64,000 bases of DNA, taken from positions 372,001-436,000 of the forward strand of contig NZ_MIHA01000001.1 in assembly GCF_001722335.1 (NCBI RefSeq), written 5' to 3'. Below, piece by piece: positions 1 through 8,745 of the stretch (within the stretch, counting starts at the first letter, position 1; the number at the start of each line of letters is the position of its first letter). The notes beneath the pieces were generated by a model that made no database searches, was not told where the DNA came from, and saw only the letters and a program-made list of their open reading frames with translations. The position numbers and the translations under genes were made by a program. Source of the stretch: Mycolicibacterium flavescens (GTDB taxonomy: Bacteria; Actinomycetota; Actinomycetes; Mycobacteriales; Mycobacteriaceae).

Positions 1-945
1 GGCCTTGAGGCCGGCGCGGTCGAGCACCTTGCCGATCGCCTTGACCGCACCCAGGCCGCAGTCGCGCGGCGGCACACCCGCGGCGGCCCAGGCCTTCACG
101 GTCGCCATCTTGGTCAGGCCGTGGGCCTCGGCGTAGCCGGCCTCGACGAGCGCCACCGCGGCTGCCGCGTCGTTGGTGCCGCTGCTGTTGCCCGCGGTGA
201 TCGAGAACCCCTCGATCTCGGGGTGCAGCGGCTTGAGTCCGGCCAGCTTCTCGGCGGTGGTGTCGCGACGGGGATGCTCGTCGACGCTGAACTCGGTGAC
301 CGAGCCGTCGAACTGCTGCACCTTCAGCGGCACGATCTCGTCGAGGAACTTGCCCGCGTCGATCGCGGCGATCGCGCGCTGGTGCGAGCGCGCCGCCCAC
401 GCGTCCATCTCCTCACGGGTGATGCCGACCGCCTGCGCGGTGTTCCACCCGACCGTGATCGACATGTCGCGTGTCGGCGCGTCCGGGGTTTCGACGTGGG
501 TGGGCGGCATCCACTTCTCCTCGAACTTCAGTTCGGGACCGGGGATGCGCCAGTTGACCAGCGGGGTCATCGACAGCGACTGCACACCGCCGGCGATCAG
601 CACCCGCTCCATACCGGAGCCGATCTGCGCCGACGCGTTGCCGATCGCGGTCAGGCTGCCCGCGCAGTGCCGGTTGACCGCCTGGCCCGGAACGTCCTGC
701 AGCCCGGTGGCGTCGGCCGCGTATCGCGCGAGATCGCCGCCGCCGTAATTGGATTCGGCGAAGATCAGATCGTCGATGTCCTTGGGATCGACCCCGGAGC
801 GACGGATCACCTCCGGGAGGACGGTCGTGATCAGGGTCTCCGGCGGAGTGTTGACCAGCGTCCCCTTGAAGGAACGGCCGATCGCGGTCCTGGCGGCACC
901 GACGATGACGGGTGTGGGCATGTTCTCCACCTCGGGCTTCGACAT
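1..945 (-). CDS. Thiolase (acetyl-CoA acetyltransferase family), 3' part cut by window edge
   Basis: This is the N-terminal 315 codons of a thiolase; the C-terminal domain lies beyond base 1. The reading begins MPTPVIVGAARTAIGR, typical of the family, and the nucleophilic Cys sits in the motif NRHCAGS. A later segment SITAGNSSGTNDAAA is the conserved thiolase loop. Thiolases cleave 3-ketoacyl-CoA with CoA, or condense acyl-CoAs, in the cytosol. The start is ambiguous: ATG at 945 has a TAACGT -10-like hexamer just upstream and could be leaderless, while ATG at 921 has a good AGGTGGAG ribosome site. It follows the crotonase at 986-1861 by 40 bp on the same strand and probably works with it in beta-oxidation-type degradation. 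Confidence 0.9.
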   Translation of the reverse strand, partial: MSKPEVENMPTPVIVGAARTAIGRSFKGTLVNTPPETLITTVLPEVIRRSGVDPKDIDDLIFAESNYGGGDLARYAADATGLQDVPGQAVNRHCAGSLTAIGNASAQIGSGMERVLIAGGVQSLSMTPLVNWRIPGPELKFEEKWMPPTHVETPDAPTRDMSITVGWNTAQAVGITREEMDAWAARSHQRAIAAIDAGKFLDEIVPLKVQQFDGSVTEFSVDEHPRRDTTAEKLAGLKPLHPEIEGFSITAGNSSGTNDAAAAVALVEAGYAEAHGLTKMATVKAWAAAGVPPRDCGLGAVKAIGKVLDRAGLKA

Positions 946-985
946 TAAAGACGTTACAAAACTAGCAGATAATGTAGCTGCGGAC

Positions 986-1861
986 CTACTCCGGCTCGGG
1001 GACGTGAAAGTGCTCGTCACGCAGCCGGAACGCCTCCTTGGTGCCGTGCTGCGCGCGGGTCTTGACGAAGTTGAACTCCCCCTCGGCGAACTGCAGGTTC
1101 GTCCCGTAGGCGTGGAACAGATAGCTTGCGACCTCTTCCCCTTGGTAGGCCTGACTCTGCTCGACGAGCCGGAACGCCTCCTTGGCGATCACGACGCCGT
1201 CGGCGGGCATCTTGGCCGCCTTCTCGGCCCAGTACCGGGCCCTGGCCTGCACCCGGTCGGCCTCACAGGTCTCGGTGAACACGCCGAGGTGTTCGACCTC
1301 GGCGGCTTCGATGATGTCGCCGGTCAGCAGCAACCGCCGTGCGAGCACCGGACCGAGCCGGTGGAAGAACATGTGCAGGCTGCCCAGAGCGGGCCCGAGG
1401 AACCGGGTCGCAGGCATGCCGATCCTGGTGGTGCGGCCGATGACGGAGATGTCGGTCATCAGCGCCATCTCGAACCCGCCGCCCAGCGCGTACCCGTTGA
1501 TCTCGCCCACGGTGACCTTCGGGAAGCCCATGAAGTTGTGATAGAAGCCGAACGACTTGCGGTCCACGGTCAACCGACGGCGTTGACTCGGGCGCCGCTT
1601 GGCCTGCGCCGAGCGCTCGTCGCCGTACCAGCCGTAGGCGTTGTTCATGTCCGCGCCGGTGCTGAAAACCCCCTCGGCACCGCGCAGCAGCACCACGGTG
1701 ATGTCGTCGTCCTCGGCGACCTGGTCCAGATAGCGCCCGACGGTTTCGCGCATGGCCGCGTCGTAGGAGTTGCGCTGCGCGGGGTTGTTGAACGTGATGG
1801 TCGCGATCCGCTTGTCGCGGTCGACGTCGTAGAGCACGCGGTCATCGGCAGATGTGGTCAT
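986..1861 (-). CDS. Enoyl-CoA hydratase/isomerase family protein (crotonase)
   Basis: A 291-residue crotonase-fold protein. The oxyanion-hole segments are visible as FSTGADM near residue 66 and NGYALGGGFEMAL near residue 118, the latter keeping the usual Glu. The second catalytic-Glu region is atypical (PATRFLGPALGS), so hydratase versus isomerase or hydrolase activity cannot be decided. A GAGG ribosome site precedes ATG 1861. It lies 9 bp downstream of the GntR regulator and upstream of the thiolase, which suggests one leftward operon of thioesterase, GntR, crotonase and thiolase acting on acyl-CoA intermediates. Confidence 0.9.
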   Translation of the reverse strand: MTTSADDRVLYDVDRDKRIATITFNNPAQRNSYDAAMRETVGRYLDQVAEDDDITVVLLRGAEGVFSTGADMNNAYGWYGDERSAQAKRRPSQRRRLTVDRKSFGFYHNFMGFPKVTVGEINGYALGGGFEMALMTDISVIGRTTRIGMPATRFLGPALGSLHMFFHRLGPVLARRLLLTGDIIEAAEVEHLGVFTETCEADRVQARARYWAEKAAKMPADGVVIAKEAFRLVEQSQAYQGEEVASYLFHAYGTNLQFAEGEFNFVKTRAQHGTKEAFRLRDEHFHVPEPE

Positions 1862-1870
1862 CTGGTGTCC

Positions 1871-2638
1871 TCACGGGGCTTGGGAGATGAGTTTGGCCTC
1901 AATGGTTTTGTCCGTTCCGGCGGCCAACGTGTTGCGCCGGGCCGCCGCGAGGTGGTCGGTGGCCAACCGGACCGCGCGTGCCTCGTTGCCGTCGCGGATC
2001 GCCTCGAGCAGCCGCTGGTGGTCGCGCAGCGCGGCGCGCATGGTCTTGTCGTTCATCGGGTCGCCGCCGGTCTCGTCGCCCCACACCGACGACTCGTGGG
2101 CCGACCAGATCAGTTCCAGGGAGCCGATCAGCAGGATCATCGGTTCGTTCCCGCAGCGCGAGACGACGGCCTCGTGGAAGCGACGCGCGTTGGGCACGTA
2201 CTGCGCGTGATCGGCGAGATGGGCGGTCTGGCGCTCGATCTCCTTTTCCAGGTAGGGAACGACCTCGGTCATCCGGTCGGGTCTGGCCGCACACATGCCC
2301 GCACAGATCGGTTCGAGGTGAAGCAGCGCCCCGCTGACGTCCGCCGGTGTCGCCGAACGCGACTGCAGCACCATCGAGATCATGTGTGCGGTGCGGTCGG
2401 CCGACGGCTGGTGCACGACGGCGCCGCCCATGTTCCCGCGGCGCACCGAGATCAGCCCGTCGGATTCCAGGATGTGGATTGCCTCGCGCAAAGCCGGTGG
2501 GCTGACGCCGAACTCGGCGAGCAGACCGTCCTGCGGCGGCAGCACGTCACCCTCCTTGAGACGCCCGGACAGGATGTCGTCGCGCAGCCTGGCGGCGACG
2601 ATCTCGGCGACCCGCGGTTGACGGATCCGCTGAGTCAT
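1871..2638 (-). CDS. GntR-family regulator, FadR/FCD subfamily
   Basis: A 255-residue regulator. Residues 8-75 form a winged helix typical of GntR (EFGVSPPALREAIHILESDGL). Residues about 95-235 form an all-helical FCD ligand domain with the metal-ligand pattern FHEAV, DHQRLLEAI and DHLAA. The start ATG at 2638 gives a 4-bp ATGA overlap with the upstream thioesterase; longer in-frame extensions only overlap that gene. FCD regulators usually repress and release DNA on binding an acyl-CoA or organic acid. A palindrome matching the FadR-type operator lies at 3311-3330 between the two divergent operons, so this protein probably controls both. Confidence 0.9.
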   Translation of the reverse strand: MTQRIRQPRVAEIVAARLRDDILSGRLKEGDVLPPQDGLLAEFGVSPPALREAIHILESDGLISVRRGNMGGAVVHQPSADRTAHMISMVLQSRSATPADVSGALLHLEPICAGMCAARPDRMTEVVPYLEKEIERQTAHLADHAQYVPNARRFHEAVVSRCGNEPMILLIGSLELIWSAHESSVWGDETGGDPMNDKTMRAALRDHQRLLEAIRDGNEARAVRLATDHLAAARRNTLAAGTDKTIEAKLISQAP

Positions 2639-3279
2639 GTGACGCGGCGCTTCCCGAACGCGAAGACCGACAGCTTGTCCGGTGAGGACGCCTTGGTGCT
2701 GAACTCGCCGGTGCACAGCACCTCGTCGCCGAGCAGCAGCCGCGCCGTCGAGTTGACCAGGCCGTCGTTCTCGACCCGCCGCACGTCGAAGCGAAGCTCG
2801 GTCAGGATCGGTGTGGGCCTGCGGAACGTCACCGTCAAGGCCCTGGTCTTCCCGGTACGCCCGATCGCACAGCTCTGATGCTGAGTCACACAGTCGAAGA
2901 ACACCGCGAGGTATCCACCGTTGACGAGGCCGGGGGGACCTTCGAACAGGACGGGGAAGGTGACCCGCCCGAACGCCTCGTCCTCGCCCAGCTCGTCGAA
3001 CGTGTACTCGGGGAAGGCCGGGTTGTAAGCCCCGATGTCGAACGCGTGGTCGAGATAGATCCGCTGGGTGTCCTTGGCGTCCGACCCGATTCGCGGCGAC
3101 GGATCGGGTGGTGCGGCGGCGGACAGCTCGCGCTCCCACGCCTCGATCTGCGCGAGCATTGCGTCGACGGTCGGATGTTCGTGCTCCAGTGACAGCAGCA
3201 ACCCGCTCAGTCGCCGGATGGCGCCCGCCGCGGCGACGGTCTGGGCGAGCGGTTGCTCACCGTAGGTGCGCTTGGCCAC
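2635..3279 (-). CDS. Hotdog-fold acyl-CoA thioesterase-like protein
   Basis: About 214 residues from GTG 3279, which has a strong GGAAGGGG ribosome site; a longer in-frame start at 3324 would run into the operator and is less likely. The C-terminal half carries the PaaI/4HBT hotdog signature PPGLVNGGYLAVFFD, followed by the strand TVTFRRPTP. Such enzymes hydrolyse acyl-CoA thioesters in the cytosol. The N-terminal 75 residues are a helical extension not typical of minimal thioesterases. It is the first gene of the leftward operon and overlaps the GntR gene by 4 bp, suggesting control of an acyl-CoA pool made by the pathway. Confidence 0.8.
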   Translation of the reverse strand: MAKRTYGEQPLAQTVAAAGAIRRLSGLLLSLEHEHPTVDAMLAQIEAWERELSAAAPPDPSPRIGSDAKDTQRIYLDHAFDIGAYNPAFPEYTFDELGEDEAFGRVTFPVLFEGPPGLVNGGYLAVFFDCVTQHQSCAIGRTGKTRALTVTFRRPTPILTELRFDVRRVENDGLVNSTARLLLGDEVLCTGEFSTKASSPDKLSVFAFGKRRVT

Positions 3280-3310
3280 CGCGGCCCCTTCCGTCGAGCA
3301 AGCTGTCTTT

Positions 3311-3330
3311 GCTAACTTGTACAAGATAGC
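3311..3330. promoter_or_regulatory. FadR-type palindromic operator in divergent promoter
   Basis: A 20-bp near-perfect inverted repeat, gcta-a-cttgtacaag-a-tagc, centred on CTTGTACAAG (3316-3325). The core TTGT/ACAA fits the TNGT(N)ACNA pattern known for FadR-subfamily GntR regulators. It lies between the divergent thioesterase and crotonase operons and overlaps a TATCTT -10-like hexamer for the leftward transcript; a TACAGT hexamer for the rightward transcript follows at 3333-3338. The GntR protein encoded at 1871-2638 is the obvious binder, by inference. Confidence 0.65.
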
Positions 3331-3361
3331 AATACAGTATGTCTAACCGTATAGCGCGGGA

Positions 3362-4183
3362 TTGGCGGATTCAACGGTGACCGGTGCGGCCGACGAGGGT
3401 GCGGTGACGACGACGCGTGACGGCACCGTCCTGCAGATCACGCTCGATCGCCCGTCGCGCCGAAACTCCCTGAGCCACAGCATGATCGATGCGCTGGTCA
3501 CCGAGCTCGGCGCGGCCGCCACCGACGACACGCTGCGGGCGGTGCACATCCGCGGCGGCGGTGCGGACTTCTGCTCGGGTGCCGACTGGGTGGCCACCAA
3601 CGCCGCAGGACGCCGCCCCCGCACCGGCGACCTGGTCCGGCGCATCCCCCACACCGCGAACCGGATCGTCGAACTCGTCGCGAGCCTGCATCTGCCCGTG
3701 GTGTGCACCGTGCGCGGATGGGCCGTCGGGCTGGGCGCCAACCTGGCCCTGGCCGCCGACTTCACCGTCGCCGCCGACGACGCGGTGTTCTGGGAACCGT
3801 TTCTCGGGCGCGGGTTCTCCCCCGACTCCGGCGCCACCTGGCTGCTGCCCCGACTGGTCGGACTGGCCCGCGCCAAGCGAATGCTTCTGCTGGGCGAGAA
3901 GGTCAGCGGCGCCGAGGCCGACGCGTGGGGGCTGATCCACCGGGCGGTCCCCGAACCCGAACTCGACGCCGTCAGTGCCGAGCTTGTCGACCGGTTGGCC
4001 AAGGGGCCCACCGTCGCGATCGGGCTGGCCAAACAGGCGATGGGCTACGCCCAACACGCGACGTTGCCGCAAGCGATGACACACGAGCTGTACAACGTGG
4101 AACTGGCCTGTCGCACATCGGATTTCAAAGAAGGTCTGGCGGCCTTTCGCGACAAGCGCCCGCCGGAATTCACCGGACGCTGA
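3362..4183 (+). CDS. Enoyl-CoA hydratase/isomerase family protein
   Basis: A 273-residue crotonase, first gene of the rightward operon. The CoA and oxyanion-hole segments DFCSGADW (about residue 63) and GWAVGLGANLALAAD (about residue 119) are present, but Asn replaces the usual Glu of the first catalytic position. The segment GRGFSPDSGATW carries an acidic residue where isomerases or dehalogenases often have theirs. The start is uncertain: TTG 3362 is used here, GTG 3377 is the alternative, and neither has a strong ribosome site. It is the first of three consecutive crotonases, which suggests a branched or multistep acyl-CoA route. Confidence 0.88.
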   Translation: MADSTVTGAADEGAVTTTRDGTVLQITLDRPSRRNSLSHSMIDALVTELGAAATDDTLRAVHIRGGGADFCSGADWVATNAAGRRPRTGDLVRRIPHTANRIVELVASLHLPVVCTVRGWAVGLGANLALAADFTVAADDAVFWEPFLGRGFSPDSGATWLLPRLVGLARAKRMLLLGEKVSGAEADAWGLIHRAVPEPELDAVSAELVDRLAKGPTVAIGLAKQAMGYAQHATLPQAMTHELYNVELACRTSDFKEGLAAFRDKRPPEFTGR

Positions 4184-4201
4184 CGGACACGCGGAGGAAC
4201 T

Positions 4202-5014
4202 TTGACGGACACCACATACGACGACATCATCTACGAGGTCGACGGCCACAAGGCCACGATCACGCTGAACCGGCCCACCGCGCTCAACGCGCTGAGCCCG
4301 CACATGATCGGCGAACTGCGCGCCGCCTACGAGGAAGCCGAGAACGACGACGGGATCTGGCTTCTCATCGTCACCGGCACAGGCCGGGCGTTCTGCACCG
4401 GCGCCGATGTCGGCGAGATCCCCGAGGACGGCCGGGTCATCTACGAGCGCCCGTACCTGTCCACCTACGACCAGTGGGAGGCGCCGCAGGAGGGCACGCC
4501 GCCGTTCCGGCGGATGGCCAAACCGGTGATCACCGCGGTGAACGGACTGTGCTGCGGCGCCGGACTGGACTGGATCACCACCGGTGACATCGCGATCGCC
4601 TCCGATCAGGCGACCTTCTTCGATCCGCACGTCAGCATCGGCCTGGTGGCCGCCCGCGAGATGGTCCGACTGGCCCGGATCCTGCCCCGCAACATCGCGT
4701 TGCGCATGGCGCTGATGGGAAAGCACGAGCGGATGAGCGCGCAACGCGCCTACGAGCTCGGCATGATCAGTGAGGTCGTCGAGCACGACCGCCTGCTCGA
4801 GCGCGCTCACGAGATCGCCGACATCGTGAACTCCAATGCGCCGCTGGCGGTTCGGGGTACCCGGCTGACGATCCACAAGACCCTGGACCTGCCGCTGCAC
4901 GAGGCCGAGATCCTGGCCGAGACGTTCCGCGAGCGCGTGGTGCGCACCGAGGACGCGCTCGAGGGACCCAAGGCGTTCATGGAGAAGCGCGCCCCGAACT
5001 GGCAGTGCCGATGA
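4202..5014 (+). CDS. Enoyl-CoA hydratase/isomerase family protein
   Basis: A 270-residue crotonase starting at TTG 4202 behind a clear GGAGGAAC ribosome site. AFCTGADVGEI and NGLCCGAGLDWI are the oxyanion-hole segments; Asp stands at the usual first Glu position. The motif TFFDPHVSIGLVA recurs almost unchanged in the next gene (TFFDSHVSAGLVC), so the two are close paralogues, perhaps hetero-oligomer partners or enzymes for successive intermediates. Its stop overlaps the next start (ATGA), so translation is coupled. Confidence 0.9.
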   Translation: MTDTTYDDIIYEVDGHKATITLNRPTALNALSPHMIGELRAAYEEAENDDGIWLLIVTGTGRAFCTGADVGEIPEDGRVIYERPYLSTYDQWEAPQEGTPPFRRMAKPVITAVNGLCCGAGLDWITTGDIAIASDQATFFDPHVSIGLVAAREMVRLARILPRNIALRMALMGKHERMSAQRAYELGMISEVVEHDRLLERAHEIADIVNSNAPLAVRGTRLTIHKTLDLPLHEAEILAETFRERVVRTEDALEGPKAFMEKRAPNWQCR

Positions 5015-5796
5015 CGGAGTTCGAGACGCTGCTGTTCGACGTGGACGCCGACGACCACGTCGCCACGATCACGCTGAACCGGCCCGCGGCGCTCAACGCG
5101 TTCAACCGCACCATGTGCGAGGAGATGTCGCGGGCCTGGCGGCTGGTGCGCGACGACGACAGCGTGCACGCCGTCGTCCTGCGCGCCGCCGGAGACCGGG
5201 CGTTCAGCGCCGGTCTGGACATCAATACCCCCTACGGACAGCCCGGCAACGTGTGGAACCACGAGGACCCCGGCGAGCACCTGAGCCCGAAGTGGCAGAA
5301 GATGTGGAAGCCGGTGGTGTGCGCGGTGCAGGGGATGTGCACGGCCGGAGCGTTCTACTTCGTCAACGAGGCCGACGTGGTGATCTGCTCCCCGGAGGCC
5401 ACCTTCTTCGACTCGCACGTCAGCGCCGGGCTGGTCTGCGCACTTGAGCCGATCGGTCTGATGCGCCGCGTCGGCCTGGCGCAGACGCTGCGGATCGCGT
5501 TGATGGGCAACGACGAACGGGTCAGCGCCGACACCGCACTGCAGATCGGGCTGGTCACCGAGATCGTGGCGCACGACCAGTTGTGGGCGCGGGCGCACCG
5601 GATCGCGGCGGGCATCGCCGCCAAACCCCCGTCCGCGACGCAGGGCACGGTCAAGGCGATCTGGGAGTCGCTGGAGAAACCGTATCGCGCGGCGATGGAG
5701 CAGAACCTGATCTACACCCGGCTGGGCAACCCGCTGGGGCAGGCCGAGCTGACCGCCGCTCCCCCGCCCGCCCGCGTCGAACCGAGGATCCGCTGA
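5011..5796 (+). CDS. Enoyl-CoA hydratase/isomerase family protein
   Basis: A 261-residue crotonase whose ATG 5011 overlaps the preceding stop by 4 bp. RAFSAGLDINTP and QGMCTAGAFYFVNEADV are the active-site segments. It shares the TFFDSHVSAGLV block with its upstream paralogue. Both classical catalytic Glu positions are altered, so the exact reaction is open. It overlaps the following AMP-ligase by one base (TGATG), so three crotonases and three ligases form one polycistronic unit. Confidence 0.9.
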   Translation: MTEFETLLFDVDADDHVATITLNRPAALNAFNRTMCEEMSRAWRLVRDDDSVHAVVLRAAGDRAFSAGLDINTPYGQPGNVWNHEDPGEHLSPKWQKMWKPVVCAVQGMCTAGAFYFVNEADVVICSPEATFFDSHVSAGLVCALEPIGLMRRVGLAQTLRIALMGNDERVSADTALQIGLVTEIVAHDQLWARAHRIAAGIAAKPPSATQGTVKAIWESLEKPYRAAMEQNLIYTRLGNPLGQAELTAAPPPARVEPRIR

Positions 5797-7244
5797 TGTC
5801 GGACCATCCGTTGCGCCGCCGCATCCGCGACATCCTGGCCCTCGATCCGGCCGCGCCCGCCATCGAGTTCGACGACGAATGGGTCAGCTGGGGCCGGCTG
5901 GCCGAGGTCGCCCATCAGGTCGAGTCCGCGGTCGGGACCGGACACGTCGGGATGCTGTTGCGCAACAGGCCGGTACACGTTGCGGCGCTGCTCGGCGTGC
6001 TGCTGGCCGGCGGCACGGTCGTGGTGATCAACCCCGCCCGCGGGGATGACCGGGTCCGCGCCGACATCGCCGCACTGCAGCTGCCGGTGATCGTCGGTGA
6101 AGCCGACGACCTGGCCACGTTGGTGGGCGCCGCCGACTGCACGGTGGCGATCTCGGCGCCCTGCGGGCCCGTCGCGACCACCGGTGTCGCGCCGGCGCGC
6201 GCCGACGCGTCAGCGGTTGCGGTGCGGATGCTGACCAGCGGCACCACCGGACCGCCGAAACGCGTCGACCTCACCTACGACATGCTCGCCCACAGCGTGA
6301 TCGGCGCGGATTTCACCGCCGCGCAGGCGCCGACCGCGCTACGAAGCGGGGTGGCGATCGTCAACGCCCCGCTGGTGCACATCGGCGGCGTGTACCGCGT
6401 GCTGCAGTCCGTCTGCGACGGAAGGGCTTTCGCGCTGCTCGACCGCTTCGAACTGCGGCGCTGGGCGGCCGCGGTGCGCAGGCACCGACCGCGCGCGGTG
6501 TCGCTGGTACCCGCCGCACTGCGCACCGTGCTGCACTCGGACCTGACCCGCGACGACCTGGCCGGCATCCAGGCCGTCACCTCCGGCACCGCTCCCCTGT
6601 CCGCCGAGGATGCCGACGCGTTCACCGAGAAGTTCGGCATCCCGGTGCTGACCTCCTATGCCGCCACCGAATTCGGCGGCGGCGTGGCCGGTTGGACCCT
6701 GTCCGACTACCGGGAGCACTGGGCGGCCAGACGCGGCAGCGTGGGCCGGGCGAGTCTCGGCGCCCGACTGCGCGTCGTCGACGACTCCGGTCACCCGCTG
6801 GGACCCGACCAGCCCGGGCTGCTCGAGGTCAAGCCGGGCCAGCTCGGGCCGCGAAACGACTGGCTGCGGACCACCGACATGGCGCGCATCGACGCGGACG
6901 GATTTCTGTGGATCCTCGGCCGCGCCGATCAGGCGATCATCCGCGGCGGGTTCAAGATCATGCCCGACGACGTCCGCGCCGCGCTGGAGAGCCACCCGGC
7001 GGTGCACAGCGCCGCGGTGGTCGGACGCCCCGACGACCGGCTCGGCGAAACCCCGGTCGCGCTGGTCGAACTGCACCACCCGGTCGACGTCGCGACGCTG
7101 ACCGAACACGTGCGGAACCGACTGGCCCGCTATGAGATTCCCACCGAGATCGCAGTCGTCGAGCAGATGCCCCGCACCCCGTCGGGCAAACCCGACCTGG
7201 GCGCGGTCCGCCAGTTCTTCGCCGACGCCGTCGAGCATGCCTGA
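5796..7244 (+). CDS. AMP-dependent acyl-CoA synthetase/ligase
   Basis: A 482-residue member of the ANL adenylating family. The P-loop-like core motif MLTSGTTGPPK is near residue 147, the hinge and adenosine region TTDMARIDADGFLWILGR near residue 360, and the catalytic C-terminal Lys lies in TPSGKPD. These enzymes activate carboxylic acids through acyl-AMP to acyl-CoA. It is short for the family, with a reduced N-terminal domain. It is the first of three tandem ligases whose genes overlap each other by 8 bp, so the cluster may load several related acids. Confidence 0.9.
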   Translation: MSDHPLRRRIRDILALDPAAPAIEFDDEWVSWGRLAEVAHQVESAVGTGHVGMLLRNRPVHVAALLGVLLAGGTVVVINPARGDDRVRADIAALQLPVIVGEADDLATLVGAADCTVAISAPCGPVATTGVAPARADASAVAVRMLTSGTTGPPKRVDLTYDMLAHSVIGADFTAAQAPTALRSGVAIVNAPLVHIGGVYRVLQSVCDGRAFALLDRFELRRWAAAVRRHRPRAVSLVPAALRTVLHSDLTRDDLAGIQAVTSGTAPLSAEDADAFTEKFGIPVLTSYAATEFGGGVAGWTLSDYREHWAARRGSVGRASLGARLRVVDDSGHPLGPDQPGLLEVKPGQLGPRNDWLRTTDMARIDADGFLWILGRADQAIIRGGFKIMPDDVRAALESHPAVHSAAVVGRPDDRLGETPVALVELHHPVDVATLTEHVRNRLARYEIPTEIAVVEQMPRTPSGKPDLGAVRQFFADAVEHA

Positions 7245-8745
7245 GCACACGGTCGGCGCGATCCTGCGCGCGCGGGCACAGGCCCGCGGCGATCACCCGC
7301 TGCTGATCTGTGACGCCGACCGGCTCAGCTACGCCGAGGCCGAGCGCCGCTCCGCGCTGCTCGCCGGTGAACTCATCGGGCGCGGCGCGGGCAAGGGCAG
7401 CCACGTCGGCGTCCTGTACCCGAACGGGCCCGGGTTCGTCGTCGCCGCGCTGGCCGCCGCCCGCATAGGCGCCACCGTCATCCCGATCTCGACGATGGCG
7501 ACCGCACCCGAGATGCGCGAGCAACTCGCCCACGCCGACGTCGAGATCCTGCTCGCAGCAGAGGGCTACCGGTCCCACGATTACCGGCAGCGCCTCGCCG
7601 AGATCGGCGACCTGCCGCTGCTGCGTCATGTCCTGTTCGCCACCGAGCCCGCCCCGGCCGACACCGGGCTGCTGACCGCGCTGGAGGACGACGTCGACCC
7701 CGCCGACGTGCTGGCGATTATCTACACCTCCGGCTCGACCAGCGCCCCCAAGGGCGTCGTCCACACCCACGCCGGGCTGCTCGAGCACCAACGGGTGCTC
7801 AACGAGATCCGCGGGCTCGGCGCCGAGGAGAAGCTGTTCAGCAACTCCCCGTTCTTCTGGATCGGCGGGTTCGCGTTCTCCCTGCTGGCCACGCTGCTGG
7901 CCGGGGCCACGCTGGTGTGCTCCAACGCGGTCGACGCCGCCGAGACCCTCGATCTGCTGGAGGCCGAAAAACCCACGATGACCAACGGATTCGTCGCAGG
8001 CATCGCGGCGCTGGCGCGTCATCCGAGCCTGCCCGGCCGCGACCTGTCCTCGATGCGCCGCGGCAACCTGTACCCGATCATGGCGCCCGACACGCGGCCC
8101 GCCGACGCCGAGTTGCGCCACACCATGCTCGGGATGACCGAAGCGGGCAGCGTGATCCTCGCCGACCCCGACGAATCCGACCAACCCGAGCACCGGCGCG
8201 GCTCGTTCGGCAGGCCGGTGCCGGGTTTCGAGGTCAAGGTGATCGACCCGGACACCGGAGCACCGGTCGCGACCGACGAGGTCGGCGAGCTGTGCGCGCG
8301 CGGGCCGTTCATGATGGAGCGCTACTACAAACGCAGCCGTGAGCAGTGCTTCGATCCCGACAACTGGTTCCACACCGGCGATCTCGTGCGCACCGACGCC
8401 GACGGCTACCACTACTTCGTCGGCCGCCGCGGCGCGATGATCAAGACCGCCGGCGCCAACGTCGCCCCCGCGGAGGTGGAGCGGGCGATCGCGAAGGTCA
8501 CCGGCGGCGGCGTCGCCCATGTTCTCGGCCTGCCCGACGCCGAACGCGGTCAGGTCGTCGCGGCGGTCATCGAGCTGACCGACGGCGCCGAGTTCGACGA
8601 GACGGCGGTGCGGGAGCGACTGCGGGACGAGTTGTCCGCCTACAAGATCCCGCGACGGTTCGCCGTGGTGCCGGGTTCGCGGATTCCGGTGCTCAGCAGC
8701 GGCAAGATCGACCCGGCGAGGCTGAGCGAGGTGTTCGATGACTGA
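7237..8745 (+). CDS. AMP-dependent acyl-CoA synthetase/ligase
   Basis: A 502-residue ANL ligase from ATG 7237, overlapping the previous gene by 8 bp. Motifs are IIYTSGSTSAPKGVVH (phosphate loop), HTGDLVRTDADGYHYFVGR (adenosine and hinge) and LSSGKID (catalytic Lys). It resembles the next gene more than the previous one, notably in the blocks FFWIGGFAFSLLATLLAGATLV and FFWVGGLAGGLLSALLAG, so a local duplication is likely. The substrate is probably a carboxylic acid fed to the crotonases and dehydrogenases around it. Confidence 0.92.
   Translation: MPEHTVGAILRARAQARGDHPLLICDADRLSYAEAERRSALLAGELIGRGAGKGSHVGVLYPNGPGFVVAALAAARIGATVIPISTMATAPEMREQLAHADVEILLAAEGYRSHDYRQRLAEIGDLPLLRHVLFATEPAPADTGLLTALEDDVDPADVLAIIYTSGSTSAPKGVVHTHAGLLEHQRVLNEIRGLGAEEKLFSNSPFFWIGGFAFSLLATLLAGATLVCSNAVDAAETLDLLEAEKPTMTNGFVAGIAALARHPSLPGRDLSSMRRGNLYPIMAPDTRPADAELRHTMLGMTEAGSVILADPDESDQPEHRRGSFGRPVPGFEVKVIDPDTGAPVATDEVGELCARGPFMMERYYKRSREQCFDPDNWFHTGDLVRTDADGYHYFVGRRGAMIKTAGANVAPAEVERAIAKVTGGGVAHVLGLPDAERGQVVAAVIELTDGAEFDETAVRERLRDELSAYKIPRRFAVVPGSRIPVLSSGKIDPARLSEVFDD

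Noticed and set aside
749..2878. A long rightward reading frame of 709 codons over the crotonase and GntR genes
   Set aside because: It lies antisense to well-supported genes, has no recognisable domain and shows the Gly/Arg/Val-rich composition of a GC-rich shadow frame.
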